64,000 nt of DNA. Origin: Lingula anatina. Lineage: Eukaryota > Brachiopoda > Lingulata > Lingulida > Lingulidae. The DNA lies in assembly GCF_001039355.2 (NCBI RefSeq), contig NW_019776124.1, positions 1 through 64,000 of the forward strand, in the 5' to 3' direction. Each line of letters opens with the position of its first letter. Within the stretch, counting starts at the first letter, position 1. Under the pieces are notes generated by a model. It searched no databases. It was given only the letters and a program-made list of their open reading frames with translations, and was not told the origin of the DNA. The position numbers and the translations under genes were made by a program. This document shows positions 13,301-24,733 of the stretch, piece by piece.

Positions 13301-16300
13301 GGGAAAGACCATATTTGTTTATCATTATGTAGTTATTTAAGATTGATACTTAAAAAATTAATGACATGTTAGGATGTTTAAAAATCCCACCTTCATAGTC
13401 TGTATGATTCTGAGTTAAGACCTAATATGTGGAACGAAAATGCACCCCTACTTACTGGGTGAGAGTTACAGGCATGTAAGAAAATTACGACAATTATCGT
13501 AGTTGCTGAAGATAAGTCCTTCAGGATTTTCTTAATGGTAAGGATGTTCTTTAATGGAATTGGTTGGTGCAATTACTTGATTACTTTTTGTGGTTTTCCC
13601 TGGATGAAGGAGTCATTTCCTTTAGCATATCTTACTCAAACATTTATGGCTATTTCTTTATTGACTTGTTGATTGGAATAGGCATCACATTTTACAGATG
13701 GTTTTAGAGTTAATATTTTTTTAATTGATCACCAAGTAAGGGAAGATAACTAATTGATGTTTAGAGATGAAGAAACACTTTATAGGTGTGGTACATATTG
13801 TACTTCCCTGAGAAGAAATATTGTACAGAAATAACTTGAAAGACAGTGCTTATATATACACCTTGCAACATTTGTCACAAAACATGAATTTGCATTTGAA
13901 AGCCATGTGAGAAATCAAAATTAATCACTCCATAAATTTGAGCAAAGGAACCACATGCACACAAGCATATGCATGCACACACGAATGAACAGTGGGAAAT
14001 AGAAGATGTTATGTTGTTTTTCCAATATTTGCCTCAAGTTACTCCTTTTAAAATAACAGTATCACTAATTCATTAACTTATTCCCCTAAGCAATGCTGTA
14101 CTCTTCATTTTGATGTTGTTTTGTTGAGTATAGAATTTTGAGACAGTAAAACAGCCCTTTACAAATAAAACAGCAGCACTGTACTGAACGTACTAAATCT
14201 TAGGAAGTTCTCACTCACTTACTAGTACGCTCACTTACACAAGTAACCTTTCACTCACAAGATCGATCCCAGATGCGTTGGTCTAAAACTTTACGTAAGT
14301 GTGTGTGACAGAAACCAAGTCAACCACAAGGATAAATCAACGTAACGCTGCTTTATTCAACAACTGACCAAGATTCATTACAAATTTTATACAACTTTCT
14401 TTTATCGCTACCATCTTATGCGGATTTTCTGCTGCAGGTCCGTGCCCAATCAGCGCGCCAAATGTTAATGGATTCTAATTACATAATTACATTGTCGGGA
14501 GCGTCTCTTGATCTCGCTCCCGACAACAGGCAGGGGTACCTGCTGGAAAGAACAGTGTTTAATAACTTGTTGTCAATAATAACCGCAATCCTGCAGTTTT
14601 TTCTCTTGGTAAAACTATATTTTGACTGTTTAAATATCTTTGTCACTGGAAAATAACAGCTAAAACGAGATGGTAGGATAGCTTGCATGTCACCAGTGTC
14701 CATATAATCATTTCAGCTATTCTGACAGAAACATACCAACAACACATTGCCCCAGGGCCAGGGGAGACAAAAGCACAGTCAGCAGGGCTCTGCTATGTAA
14801 TTTACTATTGCGTGTTGCCATAAGACACCAGCCTTGGCTATGTAATTTAGTATTGCGTGTTGTAGTAAATGGAGGGGCCAAAAATCATGTTATAGACCAA
14901 TTTTCTGTAGTTTTCTCACGCTATTTGGCACCATGTTTAAAAGGGTTAATGTACGTCAGACTGGGTGAAAGTTAAAATTGTATTTTTTTTTCTTTCTTTC
15001 TATCTTCTTTTTTTATTTTTTGTTTGAAATATTGCTGGATCTGAATGTTTGGGTATACCATTCAGGTTGATAATTTTTAATTGTAGCACAACTACTCATG
15101 AAAAATTACTCTCATTTAATATTTTAGTGAAAAGCTTATTACTCTTTTCAGATATGTGTACTTTATGCCTTTGATGATGACATTGATATGATTATTTTGT
15201 CCTCTCAGGTCAGAGAGAGCCAAACAGGGTCCAGTATTGAAAGGCAAAGTGAAAAGTTTCTGCAGAACCAAGGGCCATGGTTTTATCATTCCTGCCGCAG
15301 GTGGTGAACCATTATTTGTACATATATCAGAGTAAGTACCTTTGTTTCTGTATTATGTAAGTTTTGATTAGGGCATCCTACTTATTGATTTTTTCAAAGC
15401 ATGTTTCTTCGTATTGCAGTAATGGGGTTTCAAAAATGAAAAGATTAATGGGATTCAAGGGATTGGCAGACCCAAATATTAGTATAAAAAGGATCACATA
15501 ATGTAGGCATGACATGGAAAATAGCTGCACATTTTTAATTGGTAGCTGAAGAGGAAAAAAAATTATTCAAAGTAGCTGTGAAATTTTAATGAGAATGAGT
15601 GACAGATGCTTTCTAAATTTTTTTATCAAAAAGCTGATATATGTGGCTTTAATCTACTATGCCATGTTCATCAATTATACTTAAAAGTGTTTAACTTTTT
15701 GTATTATCTTTATAATGATTGCAAATCATTGTAATGATAGTAATAAACAATTTGTTCAACTGTTATCTCCTGTTTTTGATTAACGCTGTTATCATGCAAT
15801 TTATCAACCCCACAGAATTTATTTATATGCAACTGATTGTCATAAAATCTTGGTCATGGCATAATTTATAAAATATTCTGTTATGCATTATTTGGAACAC
15901 TGTTTTGTTTGCCTTGTCAATAAGCTGATTTAAAATAGCAAAATTTCATTGGGGTATACGTATAAAAGTCTTAATTGTCCAAGTATCTGTGATCCTGTAT
16001 ATTTTGTTGAGTCCTACATATTATAAATGGAATTTTGAATTGTTTGGGATAGAGGAGAAAAAATACAGTGATGGGTGGAAATTATCAATCTTTGAATTAC
16101 ATAATTTTGAAATCATTTAAAATATATTTCTATGTAGTATTTATGGTGCTTTAACTGTACAAAATAGAACTTGAAGGAACCATGCTTTTCAATTTTGCCA
16201 CTGCCACTCAAAAAAAATCCTAATTTTAAGAATTTCTCTAAAACTCACATTTTCCCCATTATGTCGTGATTATTTCCAGTATTGAAGAAGAATATGTCCC

Positions 16301-16460
16301 AAAAGAGGGGGATGAGGTGACATACCAGGTTGTACACGTACCTCCAAAGAACGAGAAGTTCCAGGCTGTGCACGTACATATCACAAATCTAGTGCAAGGA
16401 GTTACACATGAAAAATGGGACACTCCGCCTGCCAGTCCACAGACTTCTCCCAATAAGTGA
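10339..16460 (+). CDS. CARHSP1: Calcium-regulated heat-stable protein 1-like cold-shock-domain protein
   Basis: Coding exons 10339-10478, 15209-15331 and 16280-16460 give 147 aa, the same length as human CARHSP1. The N-terminal tail is Ser/Pro-rich and ends in IPSPIITRRMRTNS, like the phosphorylated human tail (VPSPLPTRRTRTFS). The cold-shock domain covers about residues 57-125: the RNP1-like strand is KGKVKSFCRTKGHGFI (residues 58-73), the RNP2-like strand is LFVHIS (82-87), followed by EGDEVTY and PPKNEKFQAVHV. The family binds single-stranded RNA, for example TNF mRNA in mammals, in the cytoplasm, processing bodies and stress granules. The acceptor after 10267 opens an exon whose in-frame TAG lies upstream, so Met at 10339 is the first possible start. 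CSDC2 (PIPPin) is the close paralogue, and an invertebrate gene may be equally related to both. Confidence 0.92.
10479..15208 (+). other. CARHSP1 intron 2, non-coding
   Basis: An intron of 4.7 kb between two solid coding exons. Most of it shows nothing beyond AT-rich sequence. The segment 14280-14870 differs: it is richer in GC and holds a strong hairpin, a duplicated 27-base block and features of an LTR retroelement remnant, listed separately. Confidence 0.7.
14463..14870 (-). mobile_element. Possible LTR retroelement remnant
   Basis: On the minus strand a sequence ending TTAACA is followed by TTTGGCGCGCTGATTGGG, which resembles a tRNA primer-binding site after an LTR end. The LTR would lie at 14463 to about 14870. 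It contains a 12-base-stem hairpin (14492-14503 with 14515-14526, TTGTCGGGAGCG) and two copies of a 27-base block (14792-14818 and 14837-14864). No second LTR or protein is seen. Confidence 0.3.
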
Positions 16461-16817
16461 CCACAGCTCTCCACAGACAGTGCAGCAAAACCATGCCCAT
16501 AGGTGTGAATGGGGGTTGACATGCTTTATGTTTTCAAAGAAATATATATTAAGGACCATTTTTTGATATTGATCTTGATTTTTGTTAAATGAAAATCTCC
16601 ACGTTTTCTATGATAAATGTAGATGACTGAAAGGTACTAGTAGTATTTCAGTGCAGATTTGTACTGTGGATGAACTGATTATCTGTGGATTCTGGCCCCA
16701 ATATCTTCTTTGTGTCAGGCGTATTGCTCGGCAGTGATTTTTTAGTTAGGATATTTCAAATAAGGTTTTTGTCATAAATGATAAAATATGTGGTGATGGG
16801 GCTTATTATCTTATAGA

Positions 16818-16823
16818 AATAAA
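16818..16823 (+). terminator. Candidate poly(A) signal of CARHSP1
   Basis: AATAAA about 360 bases past the stop codon. Other AATAAA copies further on would extend the 3' UTR, so alternative ends are possible. Confidence 0.4.
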
Positions 16824-19800
16824 ATTGAAGTTTATTTCATCTGTAGTCCTGTGAAACTTTCACTTATTTGGTGACTTGTTAGGATAAAGTGTTGAAACCA
16901 TCATGAAGACTTGTTTTTAGACACTTGAATCAACACCCATTTTCCTTGGAAAAAAGCCTGAAAAAGTCATCCCATTCACATTTGATGCACATGTTATGTG
17001 ACAATCTGCACTGAAAATATATCGGTGTAATTCCATAGCCTGACCATCTTAGTTTGTAGATTAGGATTTCCTGTAAAACTTTATGGAAAGGAAACCCTGT
17101 CTGCTCATGCATCTCTTGTCCCTCACTCCCCTTTCAACACGCACACACACTGTGGCTTCGTCTTTCCTTTGAATTTGTCTTTCTTCAAAAAGGTCCACTG
17201 GTGACATGGAATGCAGAAAAGGGATAATTACATAATTCCAAGTTTACATTTGAATAAAGACAAATTATATTTGTTTAATTTTTTTTTTTGCTTTGTAGTG
17301 CAATTGTGTTTGAAAGAAAACCTTTGAATCAAACTTAAAAGTGGAGTTACAGACTGAAGGGTGAATTTATGCACTTTATTAAGAAAGCAAATCACCTGTT
17401 TAGATGAAAAATAAGATGTGTGAAATGGAATATTTGGAATAAAGATTGCTTGATGGCAGTAATGAATTAGTTTGGCTTTTAGGACCTGAAGAGTCTTCAA
17501 ACTCTTTGAATATGTTATTTGAAAATAACTATTCTTTCATGTTTGCTAGACTGTATTGATAAAACAAAGTTATTGTTGACTTACTGACTAGATAACAAGT
17601 GTCATTCACTGTTTCAATCACAAAGCTATGAACATCTGCAGTAAGTGACCAAGAATAACTTTCTTTTATCTTATCTAGAGACCATAAAAGACATTTTTCA
17701 TTCTTTTGATATTCAATGTCATTTTATAACAAGTTAGACAGAAGTAACAATTGTAGGAGGTGTGGTACAAAGATCTCATGATTATGTAGAATAACAGCCT
17801 ATAGGTTGGAACTAGGACCCAATTAAGTAGCGAGTCCTTGTTTGGAAGCAAAAGGCTATACGGTAATTACTCACAAAAGCCATGGCATGTATTCATTTTA
17901 TTCTCCAAAAATTTACTTTGTCAGGTAATACTTACAATGTTGATTCAGAAGTTTTAAACAGTGTGTTGGTTTTGTGTCAGAAAGTGCCTATTTCTAAATC
18001 AGAAGTAAAATGATAGATTTTGACAAAGTAAATTATTGGAAAGAGTGAGATCTTTGGAAATTTCAAGTAAAAGCCATCCATTAGAGGGTATTATAGGTAT
18101 CTTTTTGCTCTCAAGCTCTTGGTGAACCTCAACAAGATAATTGTTTATTAAAACTAATTAAGTCAGAGATTTGACTCTAGTGCAGAGACAGGATTTTTCA
18201 TTCAGAATATGTGTAACAGGGGGACATTGTGCCATATTTACAAATTTCAATGTGAGAAAACACTGTAAGGGGTCTCCAACACAGATTATATAGCAACATG
18301 ATGGGCAGTGTTGCCATTTCTGTTAAGTAAAGACTTTGAATTCCCCATCTTTATCTGTAATTAGCCAGTAATCATCCAAACTGACAGCTATTAATAATGA
18401 ACTGTAGTAAATGATGCTGGATATTTTGGTTTACCAGTACTGTAATGTGTAAAAGTGTAAAAATATTCTTAAAGAGTGCTCTAAACTTTTTTCTTGAATT
18501 AAAGCTGAAGATATGCCATATATTCAAAAGTAATTGGTCTCCATCACTGAGCATGTAGAAGTACATTATTTTAGAATTTAAGCTTAAGATATGCCATATT
18601 TCTAAAATGAAATGTTGACAACCTGAATTTACACTAAACTGCTTTGTTTTGAGAAAGTGTTATTTATTCAAAACAAAGGAAGAATCACTGTCACATATGA
18701 TTTGTTGGCCAGAACTTATAGTTTGGCACCAAGACCCCCCCCCCCCCCCTTACCCGACAGGTGTGCTATACCACAAGTACAAGACCCATTTCTTTACTTG
18801 AAACTTTATCTTTATCTGATTAATCTATAAGTAAAGACATTTTATTTGTAAAAGGCCTTGGTGAAACAGGATATCGCAATAATTCTTCTTGTCAGTGCTG
18901 ATATTTTGTAGTAGAGATACTATAAGATACTCTCTCCATTACATCAACCTTTCAGTAAATATGTTTATATTTATTATAGTAGAATGAATAGTCTATAATG
19001 TGTGGTATATAAGTAAGTTATCCATGTAACATGATGTCAATATTCAAATATGGGATCAGACCTCTGTCGTTTGTATTGATACAAAGATGATTCGAATGAC
19101 TAAAGTCAATTTAGGTAATATTCTTGGCTTCTGTCCACTTTGTATTGTACCAAACCTGTACATGTTGGAATCGTTAAAAAATCTGTAATTCTGTATATTC
19201 GTAGACTGTTATATAAATCAAAAAATTGATTTGGCTCATATGATTTTGTATTTGACAGTTTCCACTTGAATTACTGCAGTAGCTTTACTGCATATTTTTA
19301 TAGAGATAACTTGTTAAGGAATGTATTAAACGGACAAGTTTAAGCCAATTAAGTTGTTACGTTTCTTTCTCAAGAAAAGGATAAACCTGCATCAAAGCAT
19401 TTAGTGCTTTGCAACAAAACAGGAAAACATAAACATAATGCCCTAAAACCTGCTTATTAACTTATGAATGTATGAACTAAGTTATCACTTGCAAATGGAG
19501 ATAGGAGAAAAAAAGGAAATTATGTTTGACAAATTTTATTATTATAGACTTCCAGCTCAGGAGTTGGTAAGGTATGATTGCAAGCAAAAAGGTTTTAAGA
19601 CACCTAACACATTGGGGTGGGTATGCATGATGCAGTGTGATTCCATTAGTTGTGATAAGTAATATTTAACTCTCCTAACGCAATGAGGTTAGTTTCCATG
19701 GGAGTAGCATGCAGTGTTATTCTGTTAGTTGTGCTCAGTAATAGTTATCATGCCTTTAGCTACTTACTTGATCCTATGCTGAAGTATTCTACAAATACAG

Positions 19801-20199
19801 ATCTGTTTAAAAGGCACTTTTCTATGCAGTCCTTATCAACAAATCATTGTTGATGTCCTAATTCTAGTAAAAAGTCTGGTGACGTGTACTTGCTCTTGTG
19901 ATTGATTTCTTTATATTTTTTAGCACAGGGAACTTGTTTTGCATAACTGGACATCTCTTGGTGATTACATTCAGTATAATATAGCAATTTTACAGTGATT
20001 AATCTCATGTTGAAAGGTATTTGAACATTAATGAGAATTTGTTGATTAATCATTTCTGTGGTCTGGCAGTTGCAGATGCAAATTTTCAGCTACAGGTTAA
20101 TAGCTATTTACTGCTTAACAACAAACAAATACAAAACAAAAAAGTAAAATACAGGTAAATGTTCTTTAAAACATAAAATGCCTTTCTTTTAAAAATAAG

Positions 20200-20205
20200 T
20201 TTATT
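20200..20205 (-). terminator. Candidate poly(A) signal of PMM2
   Basis: The minus strand reads AATAAA 566 bases past the stop codon. It is a candidate by motif and position only. Confidence 0.35.
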
Positions 20206-20770
20206 ATAAACCAAAGACCTCTCACATAGTTCGCTACACTTAGTCAAATGAGACAAAAACATACCACACTATACAAAATATTATAATATTTCTCTAAGCA
20301 TTCCTTCAAAGACACAAAAACTTATCCCTCGTTTACAACAATGCTTTCTGACTACAAAAATCCCCAACTTTTGTCACTTTTGAATGTTAATTTGAATATC
20401 AGAGATGTAAGACAAATTCTACCAAAACCATTTATCCACATGTGCTGCATACATTTTGGTTGGTTAAGAAAATGAAGTATAATTCACAATTTTTCATGGA
20501 AAAACACTATGCACAAAACCTGAAATGTACCAGTTTGAGCATAAATTACCCCAAACAAATACCTACAGCTTATTGCACAGAGAGAAAAAAGTTCAGTAAA
20601 AATATGAGAAAGTCAAAAATACCAATATCTAATTTCATCTTTTGGATCATAGCAGGAATAAAGCTTTGTTTAAAGCAGCAAAAATAAGATTTTTCCTGAG
20701 TTGCCCACAATATATTGTTCTGCAAGATGTAAATGGAGTTTACAATTCCCTTTGAATATCACACCAATGT

Positions 20771-23700
20771 CTAGCCCTGAAAGAACAGTTCCATCAGCTG
20801 TTGTCTTGTATCCTCTGGACTTTTGACTGAATGTCCTACAGTGCGAGGATCCATGAAAATCTCATAGTCATTTTCACCCTTGAAAATAATAATAAACATC
20901 AAAAGAGTGTATAAATACTGACTCCTTGGATTTATTCTTTACAATAGAAGTAAAAACCACTCTCATAAAAAAAGAAAAAGATGGACCTCATGTGCCTCTT
21001 AATTTTTGGGACAGAAACATAATTATTTAAAAGCCATATCAAAAGAATCTTCCTTTCTTCCAGTGGCACCAGAGGAACATCAAGTCCTTACTTACTGGGT
21101 TAGTCTTGTCTCCAAAGAAGTGGATTACTTTAAAGTTATCCCCGGCAATATGGTTGAGGCAGTATCTCTTATCCCACCCTTCTGGGAAGACATCAAAGCT
21201 GATTTGACCACCTAAAAAATATTTATGCTTATAATAAATAAAATGTAAAAAATAAATATAAATAAATACATATACACAAAATGAACATTACGGCATTTAA
21301 CTAGAGGATCAGAGAGGCGATACCGCCTCCGAATATTGTACCACCAGCTGGAGCAAGCGCATTCGTATAGACCCCCACATACACAAAATAAGGGACACAG
21401 CCCCCAGTCCTGNGGCGGAGCCGCAGGAGCCGCAGGAGCCGCAGGAGCCGGCGGAACATACGGGTCGGGACTAAAACCATGGGTACCGCCAGCGCCTACG
21501 CTGGTGGTACAATAATTGGCCATATATAAACAATTGTTTCATTTCAAAATAGAATTATGAAGCACAGGCACATATGCTTTCAAAATATTTTTTGTGACAT
21601 GAAATACAAAATACAGCTCTGTCTCCTTACCTATAGAATAAACTAATCCATTATCTGGAAACTGTTTTCGAAGATCTTCAACAAATTGTTTTCGTATATT
21701 GTGTACCTAAAATGGATAGAACTCTGATACATAGAGAAGATTGTGAATGACAAAAACTGGCTAGAAAGAAAGAAAGAAAGAAAGGGTAAGGCAGTATCAG
21801 CACAATCAAACTTAATTGGAAAGCTATGCATGTCATACATAACATTGATCTCTAATAAAATCAAAATTAAGTTTGGAGGAGAACTTTTTCAGTTGTGTTA
21901 TGCATCAAGAATAAAGCTTAAGTAATTCTTCCTCAAATTTCAATGAACAACCATTCACCTAGACAGTAGACTCAATATCTGAGGAAGATCCTCTAGAGAG
22001 AATCAAAAAATACTGTGGGTGCACAACATAAAATTACTGCCTTGTTCTTTAAAAGAGGGTTACCTTATCATATTCCCCAAACTGGTCCCTCTCAGCCTGA
22101 GAGCAGCTTCTTCCCACTGGACATACGTTGATAAGACCACTGCGGAACTCGATAAACGTGCCCCTTCAAATATTAATGATCTTCATTAAATTTTCAGTAG
22201 CTGTGCATTTTCTTTCTCTCAATAGCTTCAAATGACTGTTTTGAAGTATTTGAAAATTAAATACAACTGGAGTAATTCAGACTAATAAAACCACTTAAAC
22301 AGAATTATTCAATATATCATACAGACTCTAGTAACTAAAAACCAAAATATTCCATATAACCTTTTAGCTGGAAGTTCAATTTTAGACATGTATCCTAGTG
22401 CATAGTTGATGAATTTCTGTAATTTTTCCTCTCCCATGTAATTCTGTATACTCTATAAAATACAAAACAAAAAGGATTTCAAACCTAGAGTTTTTTTCAC
22501 AGAATTTTCATAAACATGTACTCCATCCTATACATCCTAATACAAATTTCAAATTAAAACACAACATCCTCTCTGAGGTAATTAAACATTCAAGCAAATT
22601 CAGCAAATATTTCCAATTGGAAACTCTCTGAGCTAATCACATGTGCATACAGTTGCTTGGCTTTGGTAACTTAAGGTCAAATGTTTGTCAGAATATTTTC
22701 AATAGCACAAAAAATATCAAAATATTCTGATACTTGCCTCTTTTGCAATAAGCTGCCCGTTCTTATGAGCCACAAGTCCATTTTCAGAGAAAACATATTC
22801 AAACTTCTTGATTACTACAAAAGAAGAAATAAACATTTGCTAATCAGTTATAATTAAAGCTTTTTATTGCACTGCTTAAAAGCAGTACAATATATATAAA
22901 ACTTTACCCTTTTCCCCCATATGCAGATTCCTACACATTTTATATTAAAGGTGGGCAGGCATTAAGTCAGCTGAACAATCAGTTGTACAGGTGGTACAAA
23001 CAGGTGGCAGTGAGCAAGTTGATGTCTATATAAATAATTGATATATAATGCATATACCTTCAAATACCCATACATAATTCACATAGTACTACTGCCTACA
23101 GTCTGTAGAAATTCAGAAATGAGAAACAAATCTATTTGATTAAGCTTAATTTGCATACTCCAAAATGTTATTCATTTGATCAATACATCTACAATGACTT
23201 TAATGGAACTGAAGGTATAGACCTATTTGGATTTGCCAATATTACATATTCACGATAACAAAAGTGTGGGCTATCAAAAATTAGAAGTGGCATTATGAAA
23301 AGGAACAGGAAAAAAGAATAACATTTTGAAATCATAATGTTCATGAAGTAAAAACTGACAACATTTTCAACCCTTTGTATCCCAAAAAACTTAATTAATT
23401 AACTGTATATTAACCTGACTCCCTTACTTCACAATCAAAATGAACAAATAAGCCTTTTACTGTTCATCAAGATTAATTTTTTAAAAAGTTAATGTATTTA
23501 CCATCTTCCTCTGATTTCCCCAGTTGTTCTGATATTTTACTAAGGTCCGATCCACCAACTAACCCAACAACCACCTTCTTATCCAGCTGTTCCATGAAAG
23601 TTTCCATCTCAGGGGTAATTTTCTGAAAGGAAATAATAATAATAATAATAATAATAATATGCTGAGGGGCTAAAACTAAGAAATTACCAAGCATGTGATA

Positions 23701-24462
23701 GGAATTATGCTGATGGCATAATGTATAACATACTGTTTACTTGTCATTAATATCAAATTTTAATTTAAAATAAGAATTTTGGACATTAAACAGTGGCCCA
23801 CATTGAAAGGTAGCTAGGGGCCAAAACATGCAGTGGGCGTGGCAAGGCAGTGTAATTAACGTTACTCAATATCTATCAATATTCCGGTGCGAGAGGAATG
23901 ATAGTCCGGGAATGGAAGTCCGGGGACCCATATGATTAGTACAGGGTAGGGTTAGTCGAAGTATTAGGGTTAGTATATGGGACAAATGCCACGCACCTGT
24001 ATAAAGAAATGGGGAACGGCCTACAGCACATTACTGTTTCTGGCGGACTACCATTCCTGTCAAACTGACCATTAAAAAATCGCATTGCTTAATTTTAACA
24101 AGATTATGATTGCGTAGCAGGGTTTAATTGTAACTTTTGCATCTGTTCGAATTTTTTATCATTTCCTTAAGTGGTCACTGCTTTTTTTTACAGTTAGTCT
24201 TTATAAATGTTACGTAATTTTCTTCACGGATCTTTCTGATGAAACCTTTAGGCTTTATTACATTTGTACCTACTGACTCAGCATGTCAACCATGTTTTAA
24301 CTTGCAGATCTAAATGAAAACAAAAATGAAAATGGGCACTAAATTACATGTTGATTTACCTGAACATAAAGTTATTATACACCTTAATTTTACCTTTCTG
24401 GGAGCTGTAAGTGTCCCATCTACATCGAATAAACAAAGCGTGGACGTGTCACGGGCCGCCAT
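20771..24462 (-). CDS. PMM2: Phosphomannomutase, PMM2-type (8 exons)
   Basis: Exons in order: 24394-24462, 23502-23622, 22738-22814, 22361-22452, 22064-22163, 21631-21706, 21096-21211, 20771-20878. They join in frame to 252 aa (human PMM2 246, PMM1 262). The enzyme converts mannose-6-phosphate to mannose-1-phosphate in the cytosol for GDP-mannose and N-glycosylation. It is a HAD-superfamily enzyme: the nucleophile motif is DVDGT, with Asp13 and Asp15. VGGSD lies at 45-49, [10 protein letters not shown] follows, then [21 protein letters not shown], which holds Arg138, the equivalent of human Arg141, the common disease site. [20 protein letters not shown] and [16 protein letters not shown] form the cap and metal-binding end. 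Intron 3 has a GC donor. PMM1 and PMM2 split late, so the gene may be ancestral to both. Confidence 0.95.
21335..21513. mobile_element. GC-rich inverted-repeat element in PMM2 intron 6
   Basis: A perfect 14-base inverted repeat, ATTGTACCACCAGC (21335-21348) and its complement (21500-21513), bounds 179 bases that are far richer in GC than the intron. AAT flanks both sides and may be a 3-base target duplication. The centre has a nine-base CCGCAGGAG-type tandem repeat and the N at 21413. Confidence 0.6.
22732..22737 (-). other. PMM2: GC-AG splice donor of PMM2 intron 3
   Basis: Read on the minus strand, exon 3 ends GCAAAAGAG and the intron starts GCAAGT. The acceptor of exon 4 (TTTATAG then AGTATACAG) is normal. 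Using this donor gives the in-frame join [17 protein letters not shown], which follows the family sequence. No GT site nearby keeps the frame. GC donors are usually followed by AAGT, as here. Confidence 0.85.
23632..23659. repeat. AAT microsatellite next to the PMM2 exon 2 acceptor
   Basis: About nine AAT units. On the minus strand it is an ATT run directly before TTTCCTTTCAG, so it forms the upstream part of the polypyrimidine region. Confidence 0.9.
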
Positions 24463-24729
24463 CCTGTTGAATGTAAACAATCCGTCAGATGTCTCCAGTA
24501 TCGAGGAGTTAGCATTCTGTACTCCTTGTAGTAAAGAGTTTTGTTCAGCTCGGTGCCAGCTTTCGCAGTTACACGGTTTTCACATTTCAGCACATAGTTT
24601 GATTAACTATTCAAGCACATTAGATTGCGGAAATACAATCCACATATGAAGAAGATGTCTGAAAAAGAAAGGGACACTGTGAGAGATTTGAAACATTAGC
24701 GAAAGGGGGATCCCTAGGACTATGTCAAA
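24463..24729. promoter_or_regulatory. Compact bidirectional promoter of PMM2 and SNX14
   Basis: Only 267 bases separate the two start codons. The PMM2 start sits in AGGATGGCGGC (minus strand), which matches the YY1 core GCCGCCAT, a motif often found over start sites of housekeeping genes. No TATA box is evident. Two small upstream ORFs on the plus strand (24646-24699 and 24722-24733) precede SNX14; whether both are transcribed depends on the start site. Confidence 0.6.
24646..24699 (+). promoter_or_regulatory. Upstream ORF 1 of SNX14 (17 codons)
   Basis: ATG at 24646, a second in-frame ATG at 24655, and TAG at 24697-24699. The peptide is MKKMSEKERDTVRDLKH. It lies 30 bases before the SNX14 start, out of frame with it. 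Presence in the mRNA is not shown by the sequence. Confidence 0.35.
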
Positions 24730-24733
24730 ATGA
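24722..24733 (+). promoter_or_regulatory. Upstream ORF 2 of SNX14, stop overlapping the start codon
   Basis: ATG TCA AAA TGA: the stop codon overlaps the SNX14 ATG as ATGA. A ribosome ending here would stand on the main start codon. An in-frame TAG at 24715-24717 rules out any earlier SNX14 start, so the overlap holds if transcription starts before 24722. Confidence 0.5.

Larger units (their letters stand above)
16461..20770. other. CARHSP1 3' UTR and convergent intergenic region
   Basis: No coding exon is visible between the CARHSP1 stop codon and the PMM2 stop codon. AATAAA at 16818-16823 is the first strong poly(A) candidate of the plus-strand gene, with more near 17258 and 17450. On the minus strand, AATAAA (plus-strand TTTATT at 20200-20205) lies 566 bases past the PMM2 stop. 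A homopolymer C run lies near 18736. The two transcripts converge here. Confidence 0.5.

Noticed and set aside
21212-21523. Pro/Ala-rich minus-strand frame of 103 codons in PMM2 intron 6
   Set aside because: It is caused by the GC-rich inverted-repeat element and runs into AT-rich intron without splice sites; not supported as a gene.
24314-24649. Plus-strand open frame of 111 codons across the PMM2/SNX14 promoter
   Set aside because: It runs antisense through PMM2 exon 1, whose coding frame is certain. The frame is a shadow of that exon and the CG-richer promoter.
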